64,000 bases of DNA from Actinomycetes bacterium (GCA_023436775.1 JAEZHW010000007.1:19438-83437); one strand, 5' to 3'. Shown: positions 1-8,853, counted from the first letter of the stretch. Numbers and translations are program-made. Notes: generated by a model not told the origin, from the letters alone.

Positions 1-1578
1 CCGCAACTGCACCCGGGTGCCATCCGCCAGGACGTAGCGCAGGATGTTCACGCCACCGCCGATGCGGTCCGTGTCGACGCTCAGATCGACCGCGGACTCG
101 ATGGCCAGTCCGCCCAGGCTGGCTGGCGGGGTGGCTCGCAGCGCGGCCATGGCGGCGCCGATCTGCGGCACCGGCAGGCGCAGCGAGTGCTGGTGCGAGC
201 TGAAGCGGCCGAATCGCGCCGCGAATTCGGCTCGGTGCTCCTCCAGGGTCTTGCCCTGCGCGTGCAGGCGCGCGAACAGGCCGAGCGCGATGACCGCGGC
301 CGAGATGCCGTCCTTGTCGCTGAGGTTGTGCGGGTCGACCAGGTAGCCGAGCGCCTCCTCGTAGCCGAAGACCAGGTTCGGCACCCGGCCGATCCACTTG
401 AACCCGGTCGGGGTCTCGGCGAAGTCGAGCCCGTATTCGGCTGCGATGGTCGCTAGTGCCGGAGACGAGACCAGGGTGGTCGCCATCGTGCCGGTGCGGC
501 CGGTCGCGCGCAGCTGCTCGGCAATCTCCCACGCCAGCAGCGTGCCGAGCTCGTTGCCGGTCAGACGCTCCCAGCCCGCGGCACCGCGCACCGCGACGGC
601 GAGTCGGTCGGCGTCTGGGTCGTGGGCCAGGATGAGGTCGGCCCCGTTCGCATCCGCGGTGGTCATGGCGAGGTCCAGCGCGCCCGCCTCTTCGGGGTTC
701 GGGAAGGCCACGGTTGGGAAGTCGGGGTCCGGTTGCATTTGCTCGGCGACCAGGATCGGCGGCCGGGCTCCGACGGTCTCAAGCACGTGCAGGAAGATCG
801 CGCCACCCACACCATGCAGCGGCGTGTAGACCCAGGCCGGCAGGCCGCGCAGATCCATCGGCGACATACCGTCAGGCAGCGCCAAACTGGCGGTGGTGCT
901 GATGTAGCCATAGACCAGCGAGTCGGCTGCGCGCTGGAATTCCTTGCTGCGCGGGGCCCCGTCCAGGGGGCGCGTTGCCGCCTCGGCGATGCAGGCAGCG
1001 ATCTCGGCGTCCACCGGTGGCACGATCTGAGCGCCGCCGCTCTCACCGCCCAGGTAGACCTTGTACCCGTTGTCGGCGGCCGGGTTATGCGAGGCGGTGA
1101 CCATGATGCCGGCCGTCACCCCGAGCGAGCGCACCGACTGTGCGAGCACGGGCGTGGGCAGGGCGGCCGGCAGGAGCGTCACCTCGATTCCGGCGCCAGC
1201 CAAGAGTTCGGCGCTGTCGAGGGCGAACTGGTGCGAGTTCTTGCGGGCGTCGTAACCGATCACGACACTGGGGGTGGAGCGGATCGGCTGCGCGGCGACG
1301 TGCTGGTGCAGCCAGGCGGCGAGGCCGAGGGCGGCTTGGCCGACCACGACTCGGTTCATCCGGCGTGGGCCAGCACCGAGCGCGGCGCGCAGTCCGGCCG
1401 TGCCGAACGTGAGGCGGCCCGCGAAGCGATCCTGCAGGTCGGCAATCGCGCCCGGCTCGCCCGCGTCAGCCTGCTGCAGCAGCGCGTCGAGCTCAGCGCG
1501 GGTTTCCGGGTCCGGGTCTTGCGCGATCCAGGCGAGCGCCGCTTCGCGCAGGGCTGGATCGAGGCTCGCCTCGCTCAC
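1..1578 (-). CDS. Phosphohexomutase (phosphoglucomutase/phosphomannomutase), 3' end outside window
   Basis: Interconverts hexose 6-phosphate and 1-phosphate in the cytoplasm, feeding nucleotide-sugar synthesis. The visible 526 codons cover most of an alpha-D-phosphohexomutase. The phosphoserine loop TASHNP is present with Ser near residue 163, followed by NNGYKVY. The metal loop DPDADRL and the sugar-binding GYEEALGY are also visible. Translation starts at a GTG at 1578 whose bases overlap the TGA of the upstream purine nucleoside phosphorylase gene (GTGA), so the two are co-translated. This pairing matches deoD-pmmB of M. tuberculosis. A second, more distant mutase lies at 47057-48523. Whether it prefers glucose, mannose or pentose phosphates cannot be read from the sequence; coupling to the phosphorylase makes a ribose/deoxyribose 1-phosphate role possible. 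The C-terminal end runs off the window. Confidence 0.93.
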   Translation of the reverse strand, partial: MSEASLDPALREAALAWIAQDPDPETRAELDALLQQADAGEPGAIADLQDRFAGRLTFGTAGLRAALGAGPRRMNRVVVGQAALGLAAWLHQHVAAQPIRSTPSVVIGYDARKNSHQFALDSAELLAGAGIEVTLLPAALPTPVLAQSVRSLGVTAGIMVTASHNPAADNGYKVYLGGESGGAQIVPPVDAEIAACIAEAATRPLDGAPRSKEFQRAADSLVYGYISTTASLALPDGMSPMDLRGLPAWVYTPLHGVGGAIFLHVLETVGARPPILVAEQMQPDPDFPTVAFPNPEEAGALDLAMTTADANGADLILAHDPDADRLAVAVRGAAGWERLTGNELGTLLAWEIAEQLRATGRTGTMATTLVSSPALATIAAEYGLDFAETPTGFKWIGRVPNLVFGYEEALGYLVDPHNLSDKDGISAAVIALGLFARLHAQGKTLEEHRAEFAARFGRFSSHQHSLRLPVPQIGAAMAALRATPPASLGGLAIESAVDLSVDTDRIGGGVNILRYVLADGTRVQLR

Positions 1579-2423
1579 GCCACGCTCCGGTGCACGATCT
1601 GGGCCAGCAACTGGCTGATCCGGTCCTGTGCCTCGCGGCCGGCCGCGATCACTTCCTCGTGACTGAGTGCCTCGCCGGTGATGCCCGCGGCGAGGTTCGT
1701 CACCAGGCTGAGGCCCAGGACCTCCATACCGGCGGCGCGAGCCGCAATCGCCTCCAGCACTGTCGACATGCCGACGAGGTCCACACCCAGCGTGCGCAGC
1801 GCACGGATCTCGGCCGGCGTCTCGTAGTGCGGTCCCGGAAGTTGCACGTAGACGCCTTCGGCGAGGGTGGGATCTACTTCGTGGGCGATCGCGCGCAACC
1901 GCGACGAGTACAGGTCAGTCAAGTCCACGAAGGTGGCGCCCTCCAGCGGGGAGCGCGCAGTCCCGTTCACGTGGTCGGCGATCAGTACCGGCTGCCCCGG
2001 CGCGTAGGCGGGGTTGAGGCCGCCGGCACCATTGGTGAGCACCAGCAGCTGGGCGCCATAGGCGGCGGCGGTGCGGACGCCGTGCACGACGGCACGGACG
2101 CCATGGCCCTCGTACAGATGGGTGCGCGCCCCGATGACGAGGGCGTGCTTGCCGGTGGGCAGGCGCAGCACGGTGAGGGTGCCGACATGGCCGGGAACGG
2201 CGGAGGCGCGGAAGCCCGGCACCTCGGTGGCGGGCACGGTGGCCACCACGTCGCCGATCAGTCCGGCGGCAGCACCCCAGCCGCTGCCGAGCACGAGGGC
2301 GAGGTCGATGTGGTCAACGCCGCTGGCGGTGCGCAGTGCGGCGGCGGCAGCCCGCCCCAGCTCCTGTGGGTCCGGGGCAGCGGCCGAGGAATCATCACGG
2401 GCATCGTGCGCAAGCGGAAGCAT
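1575..2423 (-). CDS. punA: Purine nucleoside phosphorylase
   Basis: Phosphorolysis of purine (deoxy)ribonucleosides to free base and pentose 1-phosphate, for purine salvage. The protein is 282 aa, the usual size for the trimeric PNP/MTAP family. It carries the N-terminal phosphate loop GSGWG, the segment PGHVGTL, the motif TNGAGGLNP and the C-terminal SHEEV region. The ATG at 2423 follows a -10-like TACCAT by exactly six bases, which suggests a leaderless message. It is transcribed into the phosphohexomutase gene with a 4-base overlap, a pairing that joins base release to use of the phosphorylated sugar. The divergent neighbour is the LpdA-like gene. Identity is firm; exact base preference is not. 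Confidence 0.93.
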   Translation of the reverse strand: MLPLAHDARDDSSAAAPDPQELGRAAAAALRTASGVDHIDLALVLGSGWGAAAGLIGDVVATVPATEVPGFRASAVPGHVGTLTVLRLPTGKHALVIGARTHLYEGHGVRAVVHGVRTAAAYGAQLLVLTNGAGGLNPAYAPGQPVLIADHVNGTARSPLEGATFVDLTDLYSSRLRAIAHEVDPTLAEGVYVQLPGPHYETPAEIRALRTLGVDLVGMSTVLEAIAARAAGMEVLGLSLVTNLAAGITGEALSHEEVIAAGREAQDRISQLLAQIVHRSVA

Positions 2424-2429
2424 TTTCCC

Positions 2430-2435
2430 ATGGTA
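2430..2435 (-). promoter_or_regulatory. -10-like TACCAT of the punA gene
   Basis: On the minus strand TACCAT is followed by six bases (GGGAAA) and then the ATG of the purine nucleoside phosphorylase. Transcription would start at or next to the start codon. No convincing -35 is visible. Confidence 0.45.
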
Positions 2436-2540
2436 CGCGGCAGCGAGTGGGGTGCGTCGAGGGTGGCTCGCGCCCCGCGATGGCCCGACCTGAACCTGAG
2501 TGTCGAGTCCTGTTCATTTGTTCCCTCGGGAAACGGGCCT

Positions 2541-2546
2541 GAGAAT
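2541..2546 (+). promoter_or_regulatory. -10-like GAGAAT of the lpdA-like gene
   Basis: GAGAAT ends six bases before the ATG at 2553. A -35-like TTGTTC lies at 2518-2523, giving a 17-base spacer. Together these predict a leaderless transcript. Confidence 0.5.
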
Positions 2547-2552
2547 AGAGGC

Positions 2553-3980
2553 ATGGCATCCGCATTCGTCCGCAATCACCGGCTCGCAGTCATCGGCGGC
2601 GGTCCCGGTGGGTACGAGGCAGCGCTCGCCGGTGCCCAGCTCGGCGCCGAGGTCACCCTGATCGAGCGCGAGGGTGTTGGCGGCTCTGCGGTGCTCACCG
2701 ATGTGGTGCCCTCCAAGAGCCTGATCGCGACTGCTGAGGCTACCCGCGCTATCGGCGAGGCCGCCGACCTGGGCGTGCAGTTCTTCATCCGCTCGGAGTC
2801 CTCCGACCGGCCCCGTCGACCCGATGTCGCCATCGACCTGGCGGCGGTGAACCGCCGACTCCTCGCGCTGGCCCGGCAGCAGTCCGAGGACATGAAGGCC
2901 AACCTGGTCAAGGCTGGCGTGCAGGTCGTGGCCGGTTCCGGTCGTCTGGACGGCCCGCGCAAGGTCGTGCTCTCTGCTGGCGGGAAGGACTTTGATGAGC
3001 TTGACGTGGACACCGTGGTGGTTGCCGTCGGCGCGCGTCCCCGGGTACTCGAGAGCGCTCAGCCTGATGGCGAACGCATCCTGACCTGGACCCAGCTCTA
3101 CGGGTTGAAGTCGGTGCCGGAGCACCTGATCGTGGTTGGTTCCGGTGTGACCGGAGCCGAGTTCGCCTCGGCATATACGCTGTTGGGCGCGAAAGTGACC
3201 CTGATTTCCTCGCGCGAGCAGGTGCTGCCGGGTGAGGACGCGGATGCGGCTGCCGTGCTCGAGGCGGTGTTCCGCCGCAACGGCATGACCGTACTCGCGA
3301 AGTCGCGCGCCGAGTCGGTCGTCCGCGACGGGGATGTGGTTCGCGTCACGCTGGCAGACGGCCGCGTGGTCGAGGGCAGCCACTGTCTGATGGCCGTGGG
3401 TTCGATCCCGAACACGTCCGACATCGGCCTCGCCGAGGCGGGGGTGCAGATGACTGAATCCGGTCACATTCGCGTGAACCGCGTCGCTCGCACCTCCGTG
3501 CCGAACGTCTATGGCGTCGGTGACTGCTCCGACTTCCTGCCGCTGGCCTCGGTGGCCTCCATGCAGGGCCGCACTGCGGTGTATCACGCACTCGGTGATG
3601 CGGTTACCCCGACCGAGCTGCGCAACATCACCTCGAACATCTTCACCCAGCCTGAGATCGCCACCGTCGGCTGGAGCCAGCGCCAGATCGAGGAGGGTCT
3701 GGCGCAGGGTGAGATCTATAAGCTGCCGCTGGCTTCGAACCCGCGCGCGAAGATGCTGGGGCTGCGAGACGGTTTCGTGAAGCTCTTCGCTCGGACCGGC
3801 TCGGGCACCGTGATCGGCGGTGTGATCGTCGCACCGCGCGCCTCAGAACTGATCTTCCCGCTGGCCCTGGCCGTGGAACACCGCCTCACGGTGGACCAGC
3901 TCGCATCCGCCTACTCGGTGTACCCATCGCTGACCGGCAGCATCACGGATGCCGCCCGCGCGATGCACATCGTCTCGTAG
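2553..3980 (+). CDS. lpdA: LpdA-like NAD(P)H-quinone dehydrogenase (flavoprotein disulfide reductase family)
   Basis: A 475-aa FAD-dependent oxidoreductase of the pyridine nucleotide-disulfide reductase family. The N-terminal FAD motif GGGPGG is near residue 15, the NAD(P) motif GSGVTGAEFAS is central, and the second FAD motif GVGDCSD precedes the dimerisation domain. The redox-active cysteine pair of true dihydrolipoamide dehydrogenases is absent: the active-site helix reads VGGSAVLTDVVPSKS. M. tuberculosis LpdA (Rv3303c) similarly lacks a functional pair and acts on quinones, so the lipoamide name would mislead. The ATG at 2553 is preferred over an open frame that extends far upstream, because FAD-motif spacing and the adjacent promoter fit it. 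It sits between purine salvage and acyl-CoA carboxylase genes, as in mycobacteria. Confidence 0.88.
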   Translation: MASAFVRNHRLAVIGGGPGGYEAALAGAQLGAEVTLIEREGVGGSAVLTDVVPSKSLIATAEATRAIGEAADLGVQFFIRSESSDRPRRPDVAIDLAAVNRRLLALARQQSEDMKANLVKAGVQVVAGSGRLDGPRKVVLSAGGKDFDELDVDTVVVAVGARPRVLESAQPDGERILTWTQLYGLKSVPEHLIVVGSGVTGAEFASAYTLLGAKVTLISSREQVLPGEDADAAAVLEAVFRRNGMTVLAKSRAESVVRDGDVVRVTLADGRVVEGSHCLMAVGSIPNTSDIGLAEAGVQMTESGHIRVNRVARTSVPNVYGVGDCSDFLPLASVASMQGRTAVYHALGDAVTPTELRNITSNIFTQPEIATVGWSQRQIEEGLAQGEIYKLPLASNPRAKMLGLRDGFVKLFARTGSGTVIGGVIVAPRASELIFPLALAVEHRLTVDQLASAYSVYPSLTGSITDAARAMHIVS

Positions 3981-4000
3981 CAGCGCCCCGACCACACGAC

Positions 4001-4029
4001 AGCGCCGCCTCCCTGCGGGAAGCGGCGCT
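4001..4029. terminator. Bidirectional hairpin between lpdA and accA
   Basis: AGCGCCGC and GCGGCGCT form an 8-bp perfect outer stem, with an inner TCCC/GGGA stem around TGC. It lies between two convergent genes and can serve both. No strong T-run is present. Confidence 0.6.
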
Positions 4030-4046
4030 ATGTCGTTCTGTGCGGC

Positions 4047-5813
4047 CTACTCGTCGACGATTTCGAGCAGCACGGTGCCGGACGCAACCGTGGCGCCGAT
4101 CGGTGCGTTGACGATCTTGACGACGCCGTCGCGGTGAGCGCTGATCGGCTGCTCCATCTTCATCGCCTCGAGCACGATCACCAGGTCGCCCTTGACCACG
4201 CGGCTGCCGTCCTCGACGGCGACCTTCACGATGGTGGCCTGCATCGGGGCCTTGACCGTGTTGCCGGTGTTGCCCTCGACGTGGGCGCCGCTGGAGCTGC
4301 GCTTCGGGGCCGGGGCGAGGGTGCGCGCGCCGACCGGGGTCGGCAGCAACTTCTCGGGCAGGCTCACTTCCAGACGACGGCCGTCCACCTCGACGGTGAC
4401 GCGGTTGCGCGGAGCGACCGGGCCCAGGTCCTCGGCCTCACCGCTCCAGGGCTCGATCTCGTTGACGAACTCGGTTTCGATCCAGCGGGTGTGCACCTGG
4501 AAGTTGCCGTCCTCGGCAACGAAGGCCGGGTCGTTGACAATGGCGCGGTGGAAGGGCAGCACGGTCGGCAGACCAGCGACCTCGAACTCACCGAGGGCGC
4601 GACGGGCGCGCTGCAGCGCCTCGGCGCGGTTCTTGCCGGTCACGATCAGCTTGGCCAGCAGCGAGTCGAAGGCACCCGAGACGCTGTCGCCCTGGGTCAC
4701 GCCCGAGTCCAAGCGCAGGCCCGGACCGCCGAAGGTCTTGAACACGTGGATCGGGCCGGGGGCCGGCAGGAAGTTGCGGCCCGGGTCCTCGCCGTTGATG
4801 CGGAACTCGATCGAGTGGCCGGAGACCACCGGGTCGTCGTAGCCGATCTCCTCGCCCTCGGCGAGGCGGAACTGCTCGCGAACGAGGTCGAGGCCGGTGA
4901 CCTCTTCGGACACCGGGTGCTCCACCTGCAGGCGGGTGTTCACCTCGAGGAAGGAGATGGTGCCGTCCTGACCGATCAGGAACTCGCAGGTGCCAGCGCC
5001 GATGTAGCCGACCTCCTTGAGGATGGCCTTCGAGGCGCGGTACAGCTCGGCAACCTGCTCATCGGTGAGGAACGGGGCCGGGGCTTCTTCGACGAGCTTC
5101 TGGTGGCGACGCTGCAGCGAGCAGTCGCGGGTGGAGACCACGACCACGTTGCCGTGGGCGTCGGCCAGGCACTGGGTTTCGACGTGGCGCGGGCGGTCCA
5201 GGTACTTCTCGACGAAGCATTCGCCGCGACCGAAGGCCGCAACCGCCTCGCGGGTGGCCGATTCGAACAGCTCGGCAACTTCGGCTTCTTCGCGGGCCAC
5301 CTTCAGGCCGCGACCGCCACCACCGTAGGCGGCCTTGATCGCCACCGGCAGGCCGTACTGGGCCACGAAGTCGAGCACCTCGGAGGCGTCCTTGACCGGG
5401 TTCAGCGTGCCCGGCGCCAGCGGGGCGCCGACCTTCTCGGCCACGTGGCGGGCCGAGACCTTGTCGCCGAGGCGTTCGATCGCCTCGGGCGAGGGGCCGA
5501 TCCAGATCAGGCCGGCGTCAATGACCGCGCGGGCGAAGTCCGCGTTCTCGGCCAGGAAGCCGTAGCCCGGGTGCACCGCGTTCGCGCCGGAGCGTCGAGC
5601 AACCGCGAGCAGCTTCTCGACCACGAGGTAGGTTTCGGCACTGGTGGTACCGTGCAGCGCGTACGCCTCGTCGGCGAGGCGAACGTGCAGGGCATCCCGG
5701 TCCTGATCGGCGTACACGGCCACGGACTGCAGGCCAGCGTCTCGAGCGGCACGGATGATGCGGACGGCGATCTCGCCTCGGTTGGCGATGAGGACCTTCG
5801 TAATGCGCGACAT
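4047..5813 (-). CDS. accA3: Acyl-CoA carboxylase alpha subunit (biotin carboxylase plus biotin carboxyl carrier domain)
   Basis: ATP-dependent carboxylation of biotin for acetyl- or propionyl-CoA carboxylase, supplying malonyl/methylmalonyl-CoA for lipid synthesis. At 588 aa it has the full actinobacterial two-domain form. The N-terminal half is biotin carboxylase: NRGEIAVRI near residue 10, ATP-grasp loop AAYGGGGRGLKV, catalytic EVNTRLQVEHPVSE. The C-terminal carrier domain carries EAMKMEQ with the biotin lysine at about residue 552. Its partners, the beta and epsilon subunits, are encoded at 11594-13452, and the biotin ligase beside them at 13589. The symbol follows the syntenic M. tuberculosis gene; which acyl-CoA is used cannot be decided from this subunit. 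Confidence 0.95.
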   Translation of the reverse strand: MSRITKVLIANRGEIAVRIIRAARDAGLQSVAVYADQDRDALHVRLADEAYALHGTTSAETYLVVEKLLAVARRSGANAVHPGYGFLAENADFARAVIDAGLIWIGPSPEAIERLGDKVSARHVAEKVGAPLAPGTLNPVKDASEVLDFVAQYGLPVAIKAAYGGGGRGLKVAREEAEVAELFESATREAVAAFGRGECFVEKYLDRPRHVETQCLADAHGNVVVVSTRDCSLQRRHQKLVEEAPAPFLTDEQVAELYRASKAILKEVGYIGAGTCEFLIGQDGTISFLEVNTRLQVEHPVSEEVTGLDLVREQFRLAEGEEIGYDDPVVSGHSIEFRINGEDPGRNFLPAPGPIHVFKTFGGPGLRLDSGVTQGDSVSGAFDSLLAKLIVTGKNRAEALQRARRALGEFEVAGLPTVLPFHRAIVNDPAFVAEDGNFQVHTRWIETEFVNEIEPWSGEAEDLGPVAPRNRVTVEVDGRRLEVSLPEKLLPTPVGARTLAPAPKRSSSGAHVEGNTGNTVKAPMQATIVKVAVEDGSRVVKGDLVIVLEAMKMEQPISAHRDGVVKIVNAPIGATVASGTVLLEIVDE

Positions 5814-5928
5814 GATGCCCCAAGCCTATTGCTCGGGCGCAGTTCGAACGCGGGGATGGGTGACAAAAAGCGCGCGAGTCGCCTTGTCGGGTTCTACAAC
5901 GGCCGCGCCGGCCTGATCCGGCGTGGCG

Positions 5929-6618
5929 TCAGTGCCCAGCGCGGTTCCACAGCGAGGTCCACGGCACGCCGAGCGCCCGCACGAGGCGCCGGATTGCCGG
6001 CAGAGACACTCCGATCACCGTGCTGGGATCGCCCTCGATCCGCTCAATGAACGGCCCGCCGAGGCTGTCAATGGTGAATGCCCCAGCAACCGCGAGCGGC
6101 TCGCCGCTGGCGAGGTAGTCCTCAATCTCGGCCTCATCCAGATCGGCGACGAAGTGCACCGTCGCCTGGGTTGCGACCCCGACCCCGAGTAGATCGCCCA
6201 CCATTCCCGACCGGATGCCGTCCGGCAGTGTTGCGGGGCGCTGCGGGTCCTTGCGAGCGTCCACCAGCCAATGGCCGGAATGCAGGACTCCGGCCTGGCC
6301 GCGCTGGGCGAGCCAGCGCTCGCGGGCGCGCTCGATCGTGTGCGGCTTGCCGTGGATGACGCCGCCGATCTCGAAGGCGGAGTCGCCGCCGAGCACCAGG
6401 CCGTCCAGGTTGGGCACCGAGGCGGCGACCGCCTCGGCCTTCAATCGCGCCAGGTGCTGCACGAGTTCCTGGGCGGCCACCGCCCGGCCAAGGCGGGCTT
6501 CCTCCGCCGCCACTGCGGCGTCCTCATCGACGCCGGGCGAGTACGGCACCGGTTCGATGCCCGCTGCACGCAGCGTTGCCAGTCGGGCCGGGGAGGTGGA
6601 AGCCAGGTAGAGCCGCAT
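5929..6618 (-). CDS. maf: Maf family nucleoside triphosphate pyrophosphatase
   Basis: Hydrolyses non-canonical or modified nucleoside triphosphates to the monophosphate, a house-cleaning role linked to septum control in some bacteria. The protein begins MRLYLASTSPARLATLR, the typical Maf N-terminus, and contains the acidic VLGGDSAFEIGG region and a C-terminal IDSLGGPFIERIEGDPS segment that closely matches the family. Length is 229 aa. An upstream in-frame ATG at 6627 exists, but the second ATG at 6618 gives the family N-terminus and lies seven bases after TACGAT, so it is preferred. Position next to the carboxylase alpha gene is as in M. tuberculosis. Confidence 0.93.
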   Translation of the reverse strand: MRLYLASTSPARLATLRAAGIEPVPYSPGVDEDAAVAAEEARLGRAVAAQELVQHLARLKAEAVAASVPNLDGLVLGGDSAFEIGGVIHGKPHTIERARERWLAQRGQAGVLHSGHWLVDARKDPQRPATLPDGIRSGMVGDLLGVGVATQATVHFVADLDEAEIEDYLASGEPLAVAGAFTIDSLGGPFIERIEGDPSTVIGVSLPAIRRLVRALGVPWTSLWNRAGH

Positions 6619-6625
6619 GCTGGTC

Positions 6626-6631
6626 ATCGTA
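6626..6631 (-). promoter_or_regulatory. -10-like TACGAT of maf
   Basis: Minus-strand TACGAT overlaps the upstream candidate ATG and ends seven bases before the ATG at 6618, favouring the downstream start and a leaderless message. Confidence 0.4.
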
Positions 6632-6683
6632 GTCGCGGCGGCGTGCCTGCTCGCGGGGGTTTGTGCAGCCGAGATAGGGGAGG

Positions 6684-7961
6684 ATGGAGGGCGTGGAACT
6701 CGGCAGCGAATTTGAACTCGACATCACCGGCATCGCTCATGGTGGTATCACGGTAGGACGACATGACGGACGTGTGGTGTTCGTCACGGGCTCGATCCCG
6801 GGCGAGCGCGTGCGCGTGCGCCTCACCGAGGCGGCGAAGTCGTCGTTCTGGCGGGCCGACGCGGTCGCGGTGCTCGAGGCGAGCCCGCACCGTCGCGACC
6901 ACATTTGGCCGGAGGCCGGGATCGATCGTGACCCCGCCGACCGCCCGGGTGGTGCCGAGTTCGGCCACATCGCCCTGCCGCATCAGCGGGCGCTGAAGGA
7001 GCAGGTCATCGCCGAAGCCTTCGCCCGTCAGGCCAAGGGGGTCGAGGTGCCGACGATTACGGTGCAGCCGACGCCGACCGAAACCGAGGACGGTACTGGC
7101 TGGCGGACCCGCGTCACCCTGCATGTGGACGAGGACGGCAACGTCGGTCCGTATGCGGCCCGTTCGCACCGCGTCGTCGACGTGGATGGTCTGCCGTTGC
7201 TCGTGCCGGAGTTGGAGCACTTCGCCCTGCACGGCGAGGGTGACTCGAGCAAGCGTCCGGAGCGACTGTCGCTGCTGCGCACCGCTGACGGTGAGTTGGT
7301 GGAACTCATTGACGATGAGGGTGGCGATCTGGTGATTACCGAGCGCGTGGGTGAGCGCACGTTCCGCCTCGCTGCGAACAGTTTCTGGCAGGTACACCGT
7401 GAGGCCCCAGAGGTGCTCAGCCGCGCCATCAAGGACATCCTCACCGGCTCTGCCCCGAACGACTTCGGCCACCACCTGGACCTCTACGGCGGGGTGGGCT
7501 TGCTTGGTGCTGCTTTCCTCGATGCCTTCGGTCCGCAGCACCTGACCACGGTGGAGGCTGGCCGCAAGGCCTCTGGCTTTGCCAAGGAGAACCTGAGCCG
7601 TCGCCTGGGTCGCCGCAGTGCCGACCCCGGCGCTGCCCCCGGTGAGATTGAGGCGGTTGCCGCGGGTGTCGCCGGGTACCTGCGCCGCACCCTATCGATG
7701 GCTACTGAGCGGGAGCGCGACGCCTTTGCCCGCGGCACAATCATCCTGGACCCGCCGCGCTCCGGCGCTGGCAAGGACGTGGTCCGGGCGCTGGCACAGT
7801 TGCGCCCCGCGCAGCTGGTCTACGTGGCCTGCGACCCGGTCGCGTTGGCCCGGGACGTGGCGCTGTTCGCCGAGCAGGGCTACCGAGTGGTGAAGGCGCA
7901 GGCCTACGACCTGTTCCCGAATACGCATCACGTCGAGACGGTCGCGCTGCTCAGCCGCTAA
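6684..7961 (+). CDS. TrmA/RlmC/RlmD-type class I SAM-dependent RNA methyltransferase (m5U family)
   Basis: Probable methylation of uridine-5 in tRNA or rRNA. Length 425 aa. An N-terminal TRAM-like domain (residues 5-60, with GHG/DGRVVFV segments) precedes the central recognition domain. The catalytic Rossmann part has the SAM loop LDLYGGVGLLG, the DPPRSG motif and the nucleophile YVACDP with Cys at about residue 383. This is the only cysteine in the protein, so the four-cysteine iron-sulfur cluster of RlmD-type enzymes is missing. The ATG at 6684 overlaps a purine-rich GGGGAGG. The gene is divergent from maf. Target base and RNA cannot be assigned. Confidence 0.88.
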   Translation: MEGVELGSEFELDITGIAHGGITVGRHDGRVVFVTGSIPGERVRVRLTEAAKSSFWRADAVAVLEASPHRRDHIWPEAGIDRDPADRPGGAEFGHIALPHQRALKEQVIAEAFARQAKGVEVPTITVQPTPTETEDGTGWRTRVTLHVDEDGNVGPYAARSHRVVDVDGLPLLVPELEHFALHGEGDSSKRPERLSLLRTADGELVELIDDEGGDLVITERVGERTFRLAANSFWQVHREAPEVLSRAIKDILTGSAPNDFGHHLDLYGGVGLLGAAFLDAFGPQHLTTVEAGRKASGFAKENLSRRLGRRSADPGAAPGEIEAVAAGVAGYLRRTLSMATERERDAFARGTIILDPPRSGAGKDVVRALAQLRPAQLVYVACDPVALARDVALFAEQGYRVVKAQAYDLFPNTHHVETVALLSR

Positions 7962-8082
7962 GCCAAGAATCCTGGCCGGATTCGGAAATTGCATCCGCGA
8001 CCGGCCGCCAGCGGTTTCCATCAACGTGCCGATGCATGCCAGCATGGATTGGAGAGCGTTCTCGCCGGGACATGAGCCCCGG

Positions 8083-8088
8083 TAGAAT
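8083..8088 (+). promoter_or_regulatory. -10-like TAGAAT upstream of the NarL-type operon
   Basis: TAGAAT stands 26 bases before the ATG at 8115, with the ribosome site GGCGGGAGG between them. No clear -35 is visible, so activator dependence is possible. The 153-base gap 7962-8114 holds nothing else that I recognise. Confidence 0.4.
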
Positions 8089-8114
8089 TCCAGCGAAGAG
8101 GCGGGAGGTGTGGC

Positions 8115-8798
8115 ATGTCGAATGACGTCGACACCCAGGCCCCGGTCGTCCGGGTCTGCATCGTAGATGACCATGAGTCGGTGCGCCTCGGTCTCGCCGC
8201 GGCATGCCGGGAAGCTGGCTTCGACGTGGTCGCCGCGGCCCCGACGGTGCGAGACGCGGTAGCAGCGATGTCCGCGGGTACCTGTGACGTGCTGGTGTTG
8301 GATCTGCAGCTCGGCGACGGCTCCACGGTCACCAACAACGTGAAAACTGCGCAGGCGCTCGGCGCCGCGGTGCTGGTGCACAGCATCGCCGAACAAGTCA
8401 GTTCTGTGCGCGAGGCGATCGCCGCCGGTGTCGCCGGTGTGGTTGCCAAGTCTGCATCGATGAAGGAAGTCGTGGACGCGGTGGCGCTCGCGGCCAAGGG
8501 GGAGGTCATCCGCAACCGCGAGTGGGCCAGCGCGATTGAAGCGGACGTGGGCTTCGCGCGCGTGGCGCTCGGACGCCGTGAGCGCGACGTCTTGCACCTC
8601 TACGCATCCGGCCTGCCGCTGAAGGTAGTCGCGATGGAACTCGGCATCACCTACGGCACCGCCAAGGAGTACTTGGATCGCGTGCGTCTGAAGTACATGG
8701 AAGTGGGGCGTCCGGCACCAACGAAGGTGGACCTGCTCCGTCGAGCAGTGGAGGACGGCATCCTCACCGGCCTGGAAGGGGACGACGCTGCCCACTAG
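8115..8798 (+). CDS. NarL/FixJ-family response regulator
   Basis: A 227-aa two-component transcription regulator. The receiver domain (about 1-130) has the acidic pocket IVDDHES, the phospho-acceptor Asp63 in VLDLQLGDG and the conserved Lys in VVAKSAS. A LuxR-type helix-turn-helix follows (about 150-215): LGRRERDVLHLYASG, then AMELGITYGTAKEYL. The recognition helix is atypical, with KEYLDR where many members have KTHLNR. It is the first gene of a three-gene operon with a DesK/NarX-like histidine kinase and a kinase-like membrane protein. The signal and targets are unknown. Confidence 0.92.
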   Translation: MSNDVDTQAPVVRVCIVDDHESVRLGLAAACREAGFDVVAAAPTVRDAVAAMSAGTCDVLVLDLQLGDGSTVTNNVKTAQALGAAVLVHSIAEQVSSVREAIAAGVAGVVAKSASMKEVVDAVALAAKGEVIRNREWASAIEADVGFARVALGRRERDVLHLYASGLPLKVVAMELGITYGTAKEYLDRVRLKYMEVGRPAPTKVDLLRRAVEDGILTGLEGDDAAH

Positions 8799-8853
8799 CC
8801 TCGCTCGTACCGCGCGAGCTCGCCGTCGGTTTAATCGCGCTCGCGTCGAGCAG

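Noticed and set aside
1590..2552. Upstream in-frame extension of the lpdA-like gene running antisense through punA
   Set aside because: It lies entirely opposite a well-supported gene, has no family match, and the FAD motif begins ten residues after the ATG at 2553.
4134..6050. Long plus-strand open frame opposite the carboxylase alpha chain
   Set aside because: High-GC antisense frame; its sequence is the H/D/R/V-rich composition expected from the complement of a real gene, with no recognisable domain.
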